The notes: generated by a model not told the origin, from the letters alone. A stretch of DNA of 64,000 bases from Oryzias latipes (GCF_002234675.1 NC_019862.2:18499514-18563513), one strand, 5' to 3'; shown: positions 34,257 through 46,945, numbered from the stretch's first letter. Numbers and translations are program-made.

Positions 34257-34279
34257 TAAGGAAACGTGTAACCCTAATC

Positions 34280-35278
34280 CAGTGCCTCCCTATAATTTTT
34301 TGCCAGGCCCCCCCTAGGAAAAAGAAAATGTTGTGCGCCCCCCTAACCCCCCACACACACTCGCGCGGTGACAATATATTATGTTAGTATCTATAAAAAT
34401 TGTGTAAGTATACATAAAATTGTATCTTTTAACATTAACAAAAGAAAAATGCAACATAAACCCACTTTTCAAAAAAAATATTACCTCCATTTTGCCACAC
34501 AAAAACTGTGCTATTGTCTAAAACAGAAAAGTAGCTTAAAGTGCCTGAAATAAAAAATTTGTAATCCTTTATCTAAACTAGAAACATTTTTGACCAACCG
34601 AACCATTTGATGCTGAGAAAATGTTTTAATTCAATAAATATTAAATGTAAATTGGTCTGAAACATTAACAAAGCAGAATCAATATATTTAACGTTTTTAG
34701 TCTGAAATAGGTAAAAAAAAAACGTTGTGCTAATTTTTTTTCTAAATGATGGATTGTTTATTTATGATCTCATAAAGTCCAGCTGTTTTCCTGCATTACC
34801 TACTGTCTTTATGTCAAATACTGATACCAACTAAATGACAGGCAGACAAAGAAAACATTTATGGAAATAAAGACACGTCATCAAAATGTCTACAATAGTT
34901 CATAAAGAATGATATTATTAGCATGAGTTGAGAAATCTAAAGGCACCGAAGATCCTGGTGCTGCGCAATCCAGGCTGGGCTTGCAGCTCTCCGCGTGCGC
35001 CATTCCACCTGGCAGCCTGAGCCCACTACCCCTCCCCTTTCTATCTCACACACGCAGCCGCATGTGACAGGACACAGGAGCAGCTGCAGGGACGGCAATT
35101 CACAGTTTTCAGGCTGTTCCAAACTCTGTGATATGACAGATAATAGTAAATCAATAGTGGTGCAGATTTTATTCCAAGCACTGACCCGCTGTCACCACAG
35201 CCCCCCGTTAAATTTGCGCCCCGGACAATTGCCTGTATTACCTGTGCCTAAAGCCGCCCCTCTATTTGTGAAGCACTG
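34280..35278. mobile_element. hAT-type element with perfect 8-bp target duplication
   Basis: It is flanked by ccctaatc on both sides (34272-34279 and 35279-35286), exact. The left end is CAGTGCCTCCCTATAATTTT and the inverted right end is CAGTGCTTCACAAATAG. It is 999 bp. There is a GC-rich patch at 34950-35110. No transposase motif was recognised, so it is probably non-autonomous. The ORFs at 34937-35413 lie within or overlap its right end. Confidence 0.85.
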
Positions 35279-35472
35279 CCCTAATCCGCCCTTCCCAGGC
35301 TGGTGGCAAAAAGTGTGTCTCTTCAACTGCAAAACTGACACTAGAGGTGCAGTCTGAGATTCACCTATTAGAGCTATAAGTCTGAAAAGAACGCCTGAGA
35401 CATTTTCTGACATTTAGCATTGAAGCAAAGTTTATTAAACTTGCTTCCTATGTGCTTTGTTTTCCTTTGGCT

Positions 35473-35915
35473 GCTCTTTTAAACCTCTCTTTTAGCACGT
35501 CTGAACTTCCCTTGGCTTGGAAACGCGCAAAAGTTATACCTTTTCACAAAGGAGGGAATCCCAATGGTATGACCAATTATAAACCAATTTCAATCATTAA
35601 CAGTATTGTCAAAGTATATGAAAAATGATGTTCAATCATCTTTTGGAATACATATCACTTAATAATATTTTATCTCCTTTCCAATCCGCTCTTCAAAAGC
35701 ACTTCTCAACTACTTCAGCCTTGTTAAAATTTACCAATGATATTTTCTCTGGTTTTGATAACATGTTAACTGGCGCCTTATTTATCGATCTTACCAAAGC
35801 TTTTGACATAGTGGATCACTATCTGTTATTGGACAAACTTCAATTTCATTGGCCTTGATAGATCCTCTCTCCTTTGGTTCAACTCATTCCTTCATCATCG
35901 TCAGAAGTGTGTTCT
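35473..35915 (+). pseudogene. LINE reverse-transcriptase fragment, nearly readable
   Basis: Translation gives LPLAWKRAKVIPFHKGGNP, then NYKPISIINSIVKVYEK, a single small frameshift near 35622, then NNILSPFQSALQKHFSTTSA and FIDLTKAFDIVDH at 35782-35819. These match the order of RT blocks in non-LTR retrotransposons: the finger region with PISI, the F-Q-S block, and the palm block D-L-[ST]-KAFD-VDH. The piece ends before the FADD catalytic box. With one frameshift and a stop after HWP it looks younger than the LINE at 11522. The clade (Jockey/CR1/Rex-like) is not certain. Confidence 0.75.
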
Positions 35916-37031
35916 TTGTAAAGGTTAAATTGGGATTTAAAAAATCAGTCATTGAATATATTTAGATACCCTGCTCATCCAAGGTAATGAAGTGAAAGCA
36001 GGTGATTAAAACTGCTTACAAAATTGAACGCATGGTTCTTTATTCAAATTAAGAAAGAAAATAATAATAAAAACACTGTTTTCTTTCACTGAATTGAATT
36101 GAGGTGAGCTTAAAACCTTGCATGACGTAGCTCACTGAGATCATTCATCTGCACTTAGATCTTGTATGAATAGTAGTTGTTTACTCCTAGTTTTCTCTCT
36201 AGGGAGTTCTCTCACCTTTCTTTTCAGTTTCCTTCTGTATGAAATCTGCAAACTGATCTTTGGATGGTTTATTCATGTTATCCTTCCCATGTGTTTGGTA
36301 TTGTTGAGTCTATTTCTGTTTTTTTTTCACTCCTTGCACCCAAATCAAGCATTGTTCTATGTTTTTTTTTCTGCTTGTGGGTTTGAAACTTGTAATATAA
36401 CTTGAGGACTACTATCCAGAATACGATGCATGAAGTCATGACTCTATTATGTAACGAACAAAGAGTGATGTTAATCATTGAACCAGGCAGAGGGGAAGTC
36501 AGATTGGAGAAGATTTGTACCAGTATTTAGTCTCTGTGTTAACCGTGACCACCTGACAGGTGTTACCATGTTGCCTTGACAACAAGTTTTTTTTTTTTTT
36601 ACCTGAAAGTAAACGCTGTTATGCATCAAACAGCAACATTCTTTAGAGTTTTTGGTTTTAATTCAAAGAAAAAGTAAGGCCTCATGTAGTCTTAGACCAG
36701 TCAAGAGCTTTGTGTGCAGGATGTCACAAGATCTCAAAATTGAAGAGTGAAGCTTACAAAAAGGTAAAAAAAAAAAGTAAACAGAGTGCTGTAATTTTGA
36801 GCAATTAGACCTAGAGACCAACAAGAAGTGATAGCACTGATCGAAGAAGGAAAAAAAAACAGTTGCCGGGTTAGGAGTCAGGAGTCTAATAATACTTTTC
36901 AGTAACAAATCTCTTGGACATCATTTTTTTTCAGGGTCAAACATTGATAATGACCAGTACACCCCTGAGGTTTCTTCTTTTTTTTTCCGGCATCTGTTTT
37001 TTTAGAATTTTTTTCCTAACTGAGAAGGAAG
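35916..37031. other. Gene-free stretch
   Basis: AT-rich, with poly-T runs (for example near 36585-36600 and 36365). No transposon end or exon was recognised. ORFs at 36166-36478 and 36663-36908 are T-rich hydrophobic translations. Confidence 0.5.
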
Positions 37032-37039
37032 GTCTAAGG

Positions 37040-38057
37040 CAGGGGTCGGGACATTTTTTTTTGTTATCTGGTTCTTTTGATAGCCACATCTGGCTCGCAG
37101 ACAAATCTTTAATTATACAAAAAAAAATGTCATTAGACTAGTCCTTCTCGGGCGCGATGCATTGCCAGTTTGTACTAGCCTGAAACCTGTGAATTGCCAT
37201 CTTTGAGAAAGAAAAGGGGAGGGTAGTGGGCTCACGCAGCAAGCTGAAACGGGGCACTGATTAGAACACGCTGGCCGTCACATACCACACTGCAGTGTGT
37301 GAGTTTTGCTGTACTGACAATGTTTGTCTCCACGTATGCATGTGAGCAGTCTTTCTCACATCTAAAGAACAGCAAGACCAACCTACGATCACGTTTAACA
37401 GATGGAAGTCTCAACGCCTGCATGATGCTTAAACTCACCATGTATCAACCAGACAAGACCATCGGCAAAACCATGCAGCACCAGAAGTCACATTAATGGT
37501 AAGAAATACTCATCATTTATTAGCAACAGCATAATGTAGCATCCCTTTCCCACACTGTGGCACAGAGACTTAACGTCTTTTAAGGTTCCTATTTTGGTTA
37601 CTGCAGGCTGTAACCAACGCTGTACAACTTATTCTGCATCTCCTGAATCTCTCCCGCCGAGAGCGCTCCCCCCAACTTTTTTTTACCCTGCTCCCGCACC
37701 AGCCCTCCAATATATCCTTATTAAGCCCATAGCTGAACACCATTGGTCCAAACTCCCCAACGACAGGCTGAGCCACAGAACTGAGGGCTAACCAGCATCT
37801 CTGCTTGATGCGTTCAATGAACTCCGGAACTTAGAACGCGACCCAACAGCCACCCAATCCAACTCAGTCCGCTACAATAACAATGTTATTAAAAATAATC
37901 CACAGACTTATGGTACTTTAAAACTGTTGAAATTACATAAAATACACACATTAACTTGTATTTTTCGTTTTGAACATATTGTATGGCCCTCACGAAATTA
38001 CATTTAAAGATGTGTGGTGTTCATGGCTCTCTCGACCAAAAAGGTTCCCGACCCCTG
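37040..38057 (+). mobile_element. hAT transposon deletion derivative with perfect 8-bp target duplication
   Basis: It is flanked on both sides by gtctaagg (37032-37039 and 38058-38065), exact. The termini CAGGGGTCGGGACA and inverted CAGGGGTCGGGAACC are hAT/Charlie type. It retains the end of a transposase gene (37299-37496) but not the rest, so a long internal deletion has occurred. At 1018 bp it is well short of a full hAT of about 3 kb. Confidence 0.9.
37299..37496 (+). pseudogene. hAT transposase C-terminal fragment
   Basis: The translation includes MFVSTYACEQSFSHLKNSKT, then RSRLTDGSLNACMML, matching the C-terminal dimerisation (hATC) region of hAT transposases, where family members read FGSTYxCEQ.FS.M...KS..RSRLTD..L. 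The stop is at 37494-37496. The upstream catalytic core is deleted. It is fossil coding sequence inside the hAT at 37040-38057. Confidence 0.85.
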
Positions 38058-38079
38058 GTCTAAGGGCAGGGATCCCCAG

Positions 38080-38237
38080 CTTAGTTTAGTCTGTTTAGTT
38101 TAGCCATTACCTATCGGATTCTATGACTTCTATTTCATTATGATTTCATTTTTATTATACAATTACGGGTATGAAGCCCATTGAGACAACTATTGTGGTA
38201 ATATTGGGCTTTATAAATGAAATTGAATTGAATTGAC
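38080..38237 (+). repeat. LINE 3' tail ending in AATTG units
   Basis: Sequence near the end, GAAGCCCATTGAGACAACTATTGTGGTAATATTGGGCTTTATAAATG followed by AATTGAATTGAATTG, matches the usual 3' end of a fish LINE whose copies end in AATTG repeats. No coding part is attached. Confidence 0.65.
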
Positions 38238-38344
38238 TCAAATCACACTGAAATTAGAATCAACTTGTTCTGACAATGAAACTGGAATAAACAACATTTA
38301 AATAAAACTAAACTTTACCAAACTGAGTGGGACCATATAAGTTA

Positions 38345-38600
38345 AATGTAGGACTGGCACATGAGAAGTCAGGGTTCAATTCCCAGGGAGCTCAATGAGC
38401 TTTATTCAGTGTGGGCTCTTGGGCAAGACCAAATTATGTAGCCACAAGGGGGCGCAAGTCTGGATCTCACTGTGCCGGAAAAAAATACTGGGTTGTGTCA
38501 GGAAGGACATCCGACCTACAAATCTCTGCCAAACCATCTTGGCCAATGAGTGAAAGCTGATTTAGTGTGGCAACTCCTGTTTAGGGATCTGCCTAAACCA
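38345..38600 (+). repeat. Probable SINE
   Basis: A B-box-like GGGTTCAATTCC occurs near 38370, followed by AATGAGCTTTATTCAGTGTGGG, CACAAGGGGGCGCAAG and GTGTCAGGAAGGACATCCGAC. This is a phrase order I know from a dispersed fish SINE. The polymerase III A box is not clear, and the ends are approximate. Confidence 0.6.
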
Positions 38601-38664
38601 TACTGTAAGTGGACTTGTTTATGTTGCTTTTAACAGTCTTGTGGAAATAACATTACTTTCAAAA

Positions 38665-38916
38665 CGGCTGGGTAGCTCGGTTGGTAAGGTAAAGGGCTGC
38701 CACGAAGGAATCTAGGGTTTCAGGTAAACAATGGTACTGGGGGCAATTACCACACCAATGGCGAGCAATTAACATCACCCATTGGGGGTCCTTGGGCAAG
38801 ATCCTTAACGCTACTGCCTCCCGAGCGCGGTTCAGCTGCAGCTCACTGCTCCCCCAGGGGATGGGTCAAATGCGGAGAAGAATTTCCCATTGTGGGATAA
38901 ATAAATAAATTTTATT
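38665..38916 (+). repeat. tRNA-derived SINE with A and B boxes
   Basis: The head reads GGTAGCTCGGTTGGTAAGG (A-box-like) and GGGTTTCAGG (diverged B box), as in a tRNA gene. The body ends CTCCCCCAGGGGATGGGTC, and the tail is (TAAA)n. The tail region resembles that of the SINE at 31503, so the two share a 3' module. It sits right after another SINE in the same orientation. Confidence 0.75.
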
Positions 38917-41908
38917 AAAACTATTCTAAGCAATGAAATGTGATGCTTGAAATCTGGGTTTGGGCTGCCTTTGAATCCCTTTAAATTAGAATCAATGCAG
39001 ATAAATATGACATCTCCAAGTACAAATAGTTCAGTGAGAGGTTTCCTGCCAAAATAATGCACATTTTGCCAGGTGAAACGCTCCTTAACACTTCACTTTC
39101 TTTTAGAAGGTAAAAACAATTTCAGCACTGAATTACCAGTCAGTGTTAAAAAACTAAGCAGATTTTATGAATCTACATATCGTGGAGTTGTTGATTGACA
39201 TTTATGCTTGAGAAGTACTTTTTAAGGGTTTAAAAAGGAACTGCTTTACCTCTTCTTCATGGGGAAATGAATAGATGCTCAATTAAATGGACTTCACCAG
39301 TGCTGGTTCAGAGCAGTCATATTTGTTTGTTTTTAAATAAAACTGATTAAATGAACCCTCAGCCACACTAGGCTTCCCAATGTGCTGCATTTACAGACTA
39401 AATGTGTGTAGGAAATTATAACATTATTTATAAGAGTGTTTATTAGAGATGTTTAAAGTTATTGTGCCACCCAGAAGTTGTTCCTGGACCAGATGTGGCC
39501 TGTGGCCGCCATTCAAATGTCCTTGGTTTACAAGCTTGCAGTCATTATGTCATGTTAGGTGTTTAAGATCTTTAGGGTTATGAGAAGAAGAGGGTTGTGT
39601 AGCTTAGCATGTGACAGAAAGAAATGGAAAATGGGGTATAAAGGGGGGGGGGGGGGGGGGGGGGTTACAAAAGATCCAGCAGTTGGACCAAAGAATAAAG
39701 ATCAGAATTTGGAACTAAAGTGATTGCAACCACTGTGGATCTATCTTTTATGGAAAAAAAAAAAAATCTGACAGTGCTGTTATGCACAAATGAAAATTAA
39801 GGGGACAAACCACTACAATAAAATAACTTTAGACACATCCTTTGTAATCAGAACATGATTTTTACAATTTGCAGTAAAAATATAGTAAGACTGTCAAAAC
39901 AACAAGCAAATTTTGATTTTTTTTTTGCAGAAAAATGTTCTTATATATCCTAAATTGAAGAAAAAAAACATATAGACCCTTCATGTTTTTGACGCTTTTT
40001 GACACCTTTTTATAACAGACATATTTAGAAGTGACATTAGTCTTAAACCAAATTTGACGTATTATATGTGTGACCTCTTCTAGCCCCTCATATGACTCCA
40101 TTCAAAGAACAACAGACGGCTCGGGGGATCAGGACTGGATAACAAGGTCTTTCATTTTTTACCAATGCAACAATTGGATTTTATGTCTATATTTTCCACC
40201 TATGTGTGTTGTACCATATTTTTTAATTTGTAGAGCGTGTGACAGGTTTGTCCTTTCTGTCCCAATTCAACTTTTCACCTTCTACTTGCAGACTGTTTCC
40301 TTGACAGAGAGTGCTCTCAGCTGTCTGCAGCCTATTTATCAGTGCAACAGGGTGGATGACTTTATGTCTGCCAACTCTGCAAAGAGGTGCATGTGATGAC
40401 TGAGGAGACGGTGACCCAGGCAGCAGATCAGTGCAGGTGTGTGTGCAGAGAAACACAGGCAGGCAGACTTTTATCTTTCATTCCATCTATCTGAGTCAAA
40501 CTCTGATCGATTAGCTGAGGGAGTATATTTACTATTAATAATTGGAGGAGATTGGTGTCTTTTTTAAGTGAAGTCTTGCTAAGGTTGTGATTTGTGTACC
40601 TGGAAGATCTGCAGGATCAGGTCTGAACCAAAGCTGCACGCATATGGTCCGCTCAGAAGAGACTGCAGTGCAGAGGTGTGAGCATTTTGCTGCAGCCATA
40701 CATATCAATTAATTTTAAGAACTTTGACATGTTTCTAGGTTGGGTTGAGTGCGTGTTTGCAGTTCGTGTGTGTGTCTTCGTGTGGGTGTGGGATATTAAT
40801 CTTTCTTACGTTAACCTCTACGTCACTGTCAACATTCACATACTTTTGCACTTGCGAAAAATGTTGCCATGTTGAGCAACTTTTTGCCTGTCGATAAGGA
40901 GACACAGAGGCCACCTGTGAGAGCTGCAAGATATGTTGGGATTTCCAGCAAATCTATGTGAACTAGCTGGTGAGGGCTGCTCCTGCGCAAGTACTGCGTG
41001 TTTGGCCCCAGTCTGGTGGAAAAAAACCTGCCTAACCTGTCCCCTCTCCTCTTCCCTGCTGTGTCTGTGTGTGTGTTTGTGTGTGTGGGCTACTTACCTC
41101 ACCAGATGCTTTTGGAAAAACATCCGAACATTCATCAAAACAGCAAAACAGCAATGACGATAAGATTTCATTGTTTTTGTATGACTGCTCTGTTTTGGAG
41201 CGTGTTCTCCCCCTTCAAGACGCAAGCAAGGGATTCCTTCATGTGCATGCCAAGGGAAGGGAGCGACAAGAAACGGGACATGCAAACTAAAAGCAGGCTG
41301 CAACTAGTTCCAAAGCCATATGATGCCATCAAGTTTCTGTCTCTGATTGGAGCTTCCCTGCACCTGAGATAAGGAAAAACAGGATTCTGTTTGTTTAAAT
41401 GTGTGTCTGCCTTTTTAAGGTGCAACTTTAATGGCTTTGACTTTTTCCACAATAAAACATTTTAGAGTTTATTGCCCACTAAAAAAATGACACGAGAAAG
41501 ATGTTACCAGTGCATTTTCATAGCATTGGCCACAAGCTAACTTTTTACAACCTTAAACCATAAATAGTTTTTTTTTAAGTTATATTTGACACAAAATTAG
41601 TTCTCCTGATGATAATGTTTTTCAGAAGTACATATAAATGTATTCTCCAAATGAACAGATCTACCAGGAGGTGGTTGTTAAATGATCAAAGAAGGGGAAA
41701 ATTTTCAGACAAAAGCTCACTATACTAAAAGTATCAAATAATACACCGCACTTCAGTCAAACTAATATTAATACAACTTGGAGTGATGCTGAAACGCATA
41801 CTCTTTTTGAAAATTGGATTAAAAAAAAGTGAAATATAACAACTTAGTTTTCTGTAATTTTAACAAAAAAACAACAAAAGAAGACAAAACTCCCGAATCA
41901 TCTCTTAA
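38917..41908. other. Gene-free stretch
   Basis: It includes a 22-G run (39643-39664), a few lines resembling a hAT subterminus at 39470-39520, and non-repetitive sequence at 40080-40460 and 41100-41380. No splice-flanked exon with a recognisable protein was found. The 124-codon ORF at 40998-41372 overlaps ORFs in two other frames. Confidence 0.45.
39643..39664. repeat. 22-G homopolymer
   Basis: An uninterrupted run of 22 G. It can form a G-quadruplex on the + strand, but the length call in a homopolymer may also be an assembly artefact. Confidence 0.9.
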
Positions 41909-42366
41909 GCTATGTTCACATTGCTCTCGACACTACCCAGTCAAGTGACCACTACCGATGACAAGTCTATGTGCATGTAAATGTACATAGATTTCAGGGA
42001 TCCGTGTTCAAAACTCTTGCCTTCATACGTAGCTATGCACATTTTTAAGAAAGTTTTCAGGCTCTATGTAGGCGGGTCGCAAGTTAAACCAGGTTGAACT
42101 TTGGCTAATCAGGGACTTGAATTTGGTAGTGACACATGGAGGGCAATCCTTTTCATTCTCGGAAAAGCCAACCATTTAAAAATTGATCATGGAGGAGAAA
42201 TTAATAATTGTGGTTTTGGACGGAATTATATGACACTAAGCCTTTCATATATTGAAATAGAGCTGATTCACAAGATTTGCACCACTTCAAAATTTCTCAC
42301 CAAGCCTCTTCCAACAGTAAGTGACGGACATGCTCTAGTTCCAAGTAGCGACAGCCCAGTGTGAAT
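41909..42366. mobile_element. Harbinger-like non-autonomous element, copy 2
   Basis: The left end is GCTATGTTCACATTGC, and the right end inverts to AGTATTCACACTGGGC. It is collinear with 8599-9420 but shorter, and both copies are preceded by CTCTTAA. It has no transposase. Confidence 0.6.
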
Positions 42367-43974
42367 ACTATGGGCGAAATGTGATTCAGGAATACGCGTC
42401 ACCTGTCCAGTGAGCAATCATTTCATACTTAAAAAGGTCAGACAATAACTATAAACTTGTTAACTTTTTGAGAATTCTATATTTCTATTAAAACAGGGTC
42501 TTGTAATGCACTAGCTGTGTTAATTAAAAAAGGTAAGCATTTTTACAAACATCTTGTATCTTATTCTTAAATAATTCAATGATGACAGACTGTTTTCAGT
42601 GAATAATTATATTTTTTTTAAATTAGAAATATTTTTTTCCCTATAAATCTATGTGAAGCCATGGTTCATTTAAGAAAGCTATAAACTTAAGAGTGTGACA
42701 GTGTTAGGTTCCAGGCCTAAGACTTTAAAATGTTTAAGTCTTTCATCCCTCCCTCCATCCCAGTTTCATTTTTTAATGTGCTAGACTTAAGCAGTAGATA
42801 TGTTGTCAGAGGCAATGGAGCAGCATTTGTGTGGCACTGGCGTGTAATTCCGCCATCACTCGACTCCCGCAGTTTGTTTTCTGGCTGGTTAATGATTAAA
42901 GCTGATAAAACAAACCTCTAAATATAAAGTTGAGGAATCATTAGAACCATGTAAATATTCCCCTCCAATCCCCTTAAACTAATCCTCACCATGGCCAATG
43001 ACACTATTCATTAGAAAATCATCAGCTTTGCAACATTCCAGGATTTTTGACTTCAGTCATCTGCACATGTGTGTGTGTGTAGGGAGGGTTGTGTGTGTGT
43101 GTGTAGGGAGGGTTGTGTGTGTATATGTTCATTCTGATTTCTAAAGTGTGTGAAACAGTCTTTTTTACATGTCTGCACAGGTAAGAAATTCACCTTGTAG
43201 AAGTTTAAACGGCTTACATAGGCAAATCACTACAGTGGTTTTCTTTTTGGTGTAACATCATGGTCTAATTCAGTTATGAAAAGATTGCATCAAAGATTGT
43301 TCATGACCTCTATACAGGTTTGTAATCCATGAAAATTACAGAGGCCTTTTTTGACCAACGCAATTACACCAGATTTTGTTTGGTGACCAGTTTAGTTTTA
43401 TCATTGTTGGCCGTTTCTTTCTTAATAATTGTGTAAAATAACAATAAATTAAATTAAAAATATGTATATTAAATGTTATTCAAGACTTTTTCGGAATTGG
43501 ACAAAATTCTGCAGTATAGGATCGTAGCCTTACGTCTTCATTATGTCCTCAGAGGTCCTGCTTGCTAAAAGGTGATGCAGTCAAAGGCTGGGCCACCCTG
43601 AGGACTGAAGGTGTAAAAATATCAATTATTTTTGAATTTTGCATTTGATATTTCATATATTTTAACTGTTCTAAAGGTTAGTAAAACATTTTTAATCATC
43701 ACTCTGACATCTTGACAGTTGGTTAGCATTTAGCTGCCGTCTCACTTCTAAATTAAAAAATAGTTAATTGGCAATATTGAATTGATTTTTAATGTCCAAC
43801 TTTAGGAGTAAAACAAATATGTTTTGGGTTAATGTTAGTTGGATGGGTTCATTTTAAAATTCTCAGGACCTTCAGAACTTGTATCAGCTTTTCTAAATGT
43901 CCCCAGATGTCTGCTTAGTAATAGTCAAGTTCCAAAAATCTGCCTTTTAGACAATTTTTCTGAATAAAATTTTT
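42367..43974. other. Gene-free stretch with a TG minisatellite
   Basis: 43069-43128 holds TG runs broken twice by TAGGGAGGGT. The segment at about 42770-42920 is non-repetitive with balanced composition. No exon was recognised. Confidence 0.5.
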
Positions 43975-43982
43975 TCTTTAGC

Positions 43983-44429
43983 CATTGACTGTATGAGACC
44001 TGGACTAAGTGACCCCTTCCCCCTTGTGTTCCAAATAGGAAGTACCTGCTGGTTCCAAGAAGCCAAAATCCCATAGAGTGAAATTGAGAAATAAACAGCT
44101 ATTGCTATGTTCTGTCTTATATTTTCCATTATATTTTTACTGTAGTGCATTTTATTCAAGTTGTAAACTAACCAATCAGATGCCTCAATAAAAGTATGTG
44201 GTCTCAAGTTAAAAATTAGAAACGTTTCATCTACAGAATTGGCCTGCTTTCAAGTTAAAGGGCTGTGGACTTTCAACAAGCTCAGCCCTGATTGGCGAGA
44301 GTAGTTGCTATAGAAAAGTTGAATCAAAATTAGCAACTGAATTGACTTAATTTCGTTGGAGCCGGAAGTAAGTCTTTTTCAATGGGTGACATCAAACGTA
44401 CTCAATGCAGGTATCTTATACGGTCAATG
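43983..44429. mobile_element. 447-bp TIR element with perfect 8-bp target duplication
   Basis: The left end CATTGACTGTATGAGACC and the inverted right end CATTGACCGTATAAGATACC form the terminal repeats. It is flanked by tctttagc on both sides (43975-43982 and 44430-44437), exact. An 8-bp duplication and CA start fit hAT or P superfamily elements. Internal sequence such as GGTTCCAAGAAGCC AAAATCCC is a familiar fish repeat. It is non-autonomous. Confidence 0.85.
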
Positions 44430-44437
44430 TCTTTAGC

Positions 44438-46629
44438 ACAGTAAAATGTATTTTAGTCTCAATTATTTTTGATCAAATATATTAACCTATTTAGCCATTT
44501 TAAACCTGCCAAGACAGTATGTCAGATGCAAAAAAAAAGAACTTTTTTATAAACTAAATGAATTTCACACACAATGACAATGAAAGAGACACAGTCATCT
44601 CCGTCACCTAACTGCTCCAAATGAAACAAGATCCAATGTACACAAAGTAACACAAACATGACCACTGGTGCAATGGTGTGGAAAAACCCAACTATACTTT
44701 CCATAGCATCTATCTTTTATAATTTGAACATCTTTATATGGCGGTTTTACTGAAAAGTTAACAGCATTCTAAGAAACTGAATGAATTTGGTTTGTTTAAC
44801 AAGTAAATGTGGTTAGCAGTTAAGCATATTCAACTAAAAACTTATATTGTTTAAAAAAACAACATTAAGTGTGTTCAGAAAAACACATATGTAAACACTT
44901 GCATGTATCTGACTTGTCTTGAAGTTCCAGATCATGTTTTACAATTTGGAAACATTTCTAGCGTTGACCAACTGAACCACTTACAAAGAGAACGAGGTCC
45001 ATTTAATTGTAAGAATTGGCTGGTGAAATATTTAAATGTTTTTCTGTTTTGCAAAGCAAACTATATTAAAGTTTTTTTCCTTTAAAACAAAGACATGAGT
45101 TTGTGACAAACTTATTTAACAAGATACCTGCCAGCAAGATGGGGGAGAGGGCCTTCATTACAGACCAAGCAGTGGGTATCAGTGATCTTTCCCCCAGGTG
45201 TGTGTGTGTGTGGGTAGCCATAAGAGCAATGAGGCACCCTTCTGCGCAGCCGGTTTGAGGAAAGATTATCATGACAAATTGGATAAACATCTCGTCTGTG
45301 ACAGGATGCTGATGGAGGGTCCGCCTGCCCACACACACACTCGCACTCACACATCTAGGACGGTTGGTTTGTTTAGTCACAGACGAACCGTGCGTATTTG
45401 CGTTTGTGTGAACCCAGCCTAAAGGCAGGTAACAACAGGTCTTCCTCCGCAAACAGAGAATGCAGGTTCTCAGGTGTATCTGCCAGCTCTGCCTCAAATA
45501 CTTCTTGCGTGAAGTGTTACTCAACGAGGAGTTAAAACTGACCTCACCTGTGTTTCCATCTTACATAAGTTTACTTTAAATTTCTCACGCTAGCATAGTA
45601 AATATGTTTTAAAAAAGTGTAAATACCATGAAAATGGTTTAAGATGCAGCTAATAATGATGTTTTGTTGAACTTTCTTAAATCTACAAAAACACATTAGC
45701 TTGTTAAGCTTTACTGGTTATCAGAAATAGGGTACTGGGAGTGCTGTAATAGGTCAGGTTTTGGGCCACCGTCAACTTCTTTCCAATATAATTTCCAGGG
45801 ACTAAAGTCTCATCTGCAGCCTGGCTTGTTAAACTACTCTGAGTAGGTTTGAGTTGCATTTGCCAAAACTACACCTTCTGAGACTAAGCTATATGTAAAG
45901 GTCTTTCTGCAGTGTCATCAGCATAAACTGCGAAAATCCTGTGTTGATTGAAAATATGCAAAGCAAGGATCCCGACTCCAAAGAAGTGCAATCAAAATAA
46001 GTATAAATTATGAAGCTAGATACACAGAGAGTTTAGCATTTCCACTTTGATCATTTCTAATGACCCTTGATAAGTTCAAGGATTTTACATGTTGTCTTTA
46101 CAACTCATCTCTTTTAATCATTCCATTTCCACTCAGCTCCACGGGGTTCATGCTGTCATATTTGCAGGATTTTCAAGGCCAGTTTTGTCTTAATTAAACT
46201 AACACTAAATCTAAAGTTCAAACTGATGACATGGACCCAGTGAGATGCACTGAAACACTTCAGAGTATGTTTATGTTTTTTTTTTTTTGTGTTGGGGTGG
46301 CACTGAGAGGTCACAGGCTGTGCAGTTTGCCTTGCCACCCTTGACTCTTTGAATTTAGGACCGTTATCCACAGAGGTTTTAAGTTAGATCAAACATTACA
46401 TCTAACATTTCAGAACATTTTAACAAGTTAGACCATCCAACCAGCAGGGTGTTCCCCTTAAAATTGAAAAGCTAGGAGGGAATAAAAACTTTCAGGGTCA
46501 AATCTTTCTTAATCACCTTTTTCTAAGATCAACTGTTAAGGTTTTAGTCACTAAGTTAAAAAAATATGTATTGTAGTAAACTCTTCTTTAGCAACCAAAA
46601 TTTCCCTGTACACAAAATATCAACAACAC
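44438..46629. other. Gene-free stretch
   Basis: It contains CA/TG patches at 45198-45215 and 45330-45350. The 152-codon minus-strand ORF at 45066-45524 overlaps ORFs on the other strand and reads CA repeats as His-Thr. The segments around 45110-45310 look non-repetitive. No exon was recognised. Confidence 0.45.
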
Positions 46630-46844
46630 CAGGGGGGTATTCCAGGAAGCATGTTTAAACTACCCTGACTAACCTTGAATTCCGGCTGAAATCCGCCTGA
46701 ACTTGCTTACTCGGGGTATGTCGGTTCCAAAAGACCGGATATGAGTTGGCGTAATTATGCTCGACTTGGTAACCCTGGGTTAATGCACGTGTGCGGCATG
46801 TACATAAAGACATTCTCAATGGATCGCCGATTTACGGAGTCACC

Positions 46845-46945
46845 ATGGAAACGGGTGGAGAAAAAAAGAGAGCGCGACACTTCAGTGAGACGGAGTTGGA
46901 GATTTAAATGACGGCGTATGAAGATTATACGTCCATCAAGAAGTA
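46845..46945 (+). pseudogene. MYB/SANT-like DNA-binding domain relic, copy 1
   Basis: The frame from ATG 46845 reads METGGEKKRARHFSETELEI, then a TAA in place of a Leu codon, then MTAYEDYTSIKK and another stop. The pattern KRAR.FSETELEIL..AYE.Y matches the start of the MYB/SANT-like DNA-binding proteins encoded by Harbinger-type transposons. It is inactive because of in-frame stops. Confidence 0.65.

Noticed and set aside
45066-45524. 152-codon minus-strand ORF
   Set aside because: It crosses CA/TG simple repeats read as His-Thr and overlaps other ORFs on both strands; no recognisable protein.
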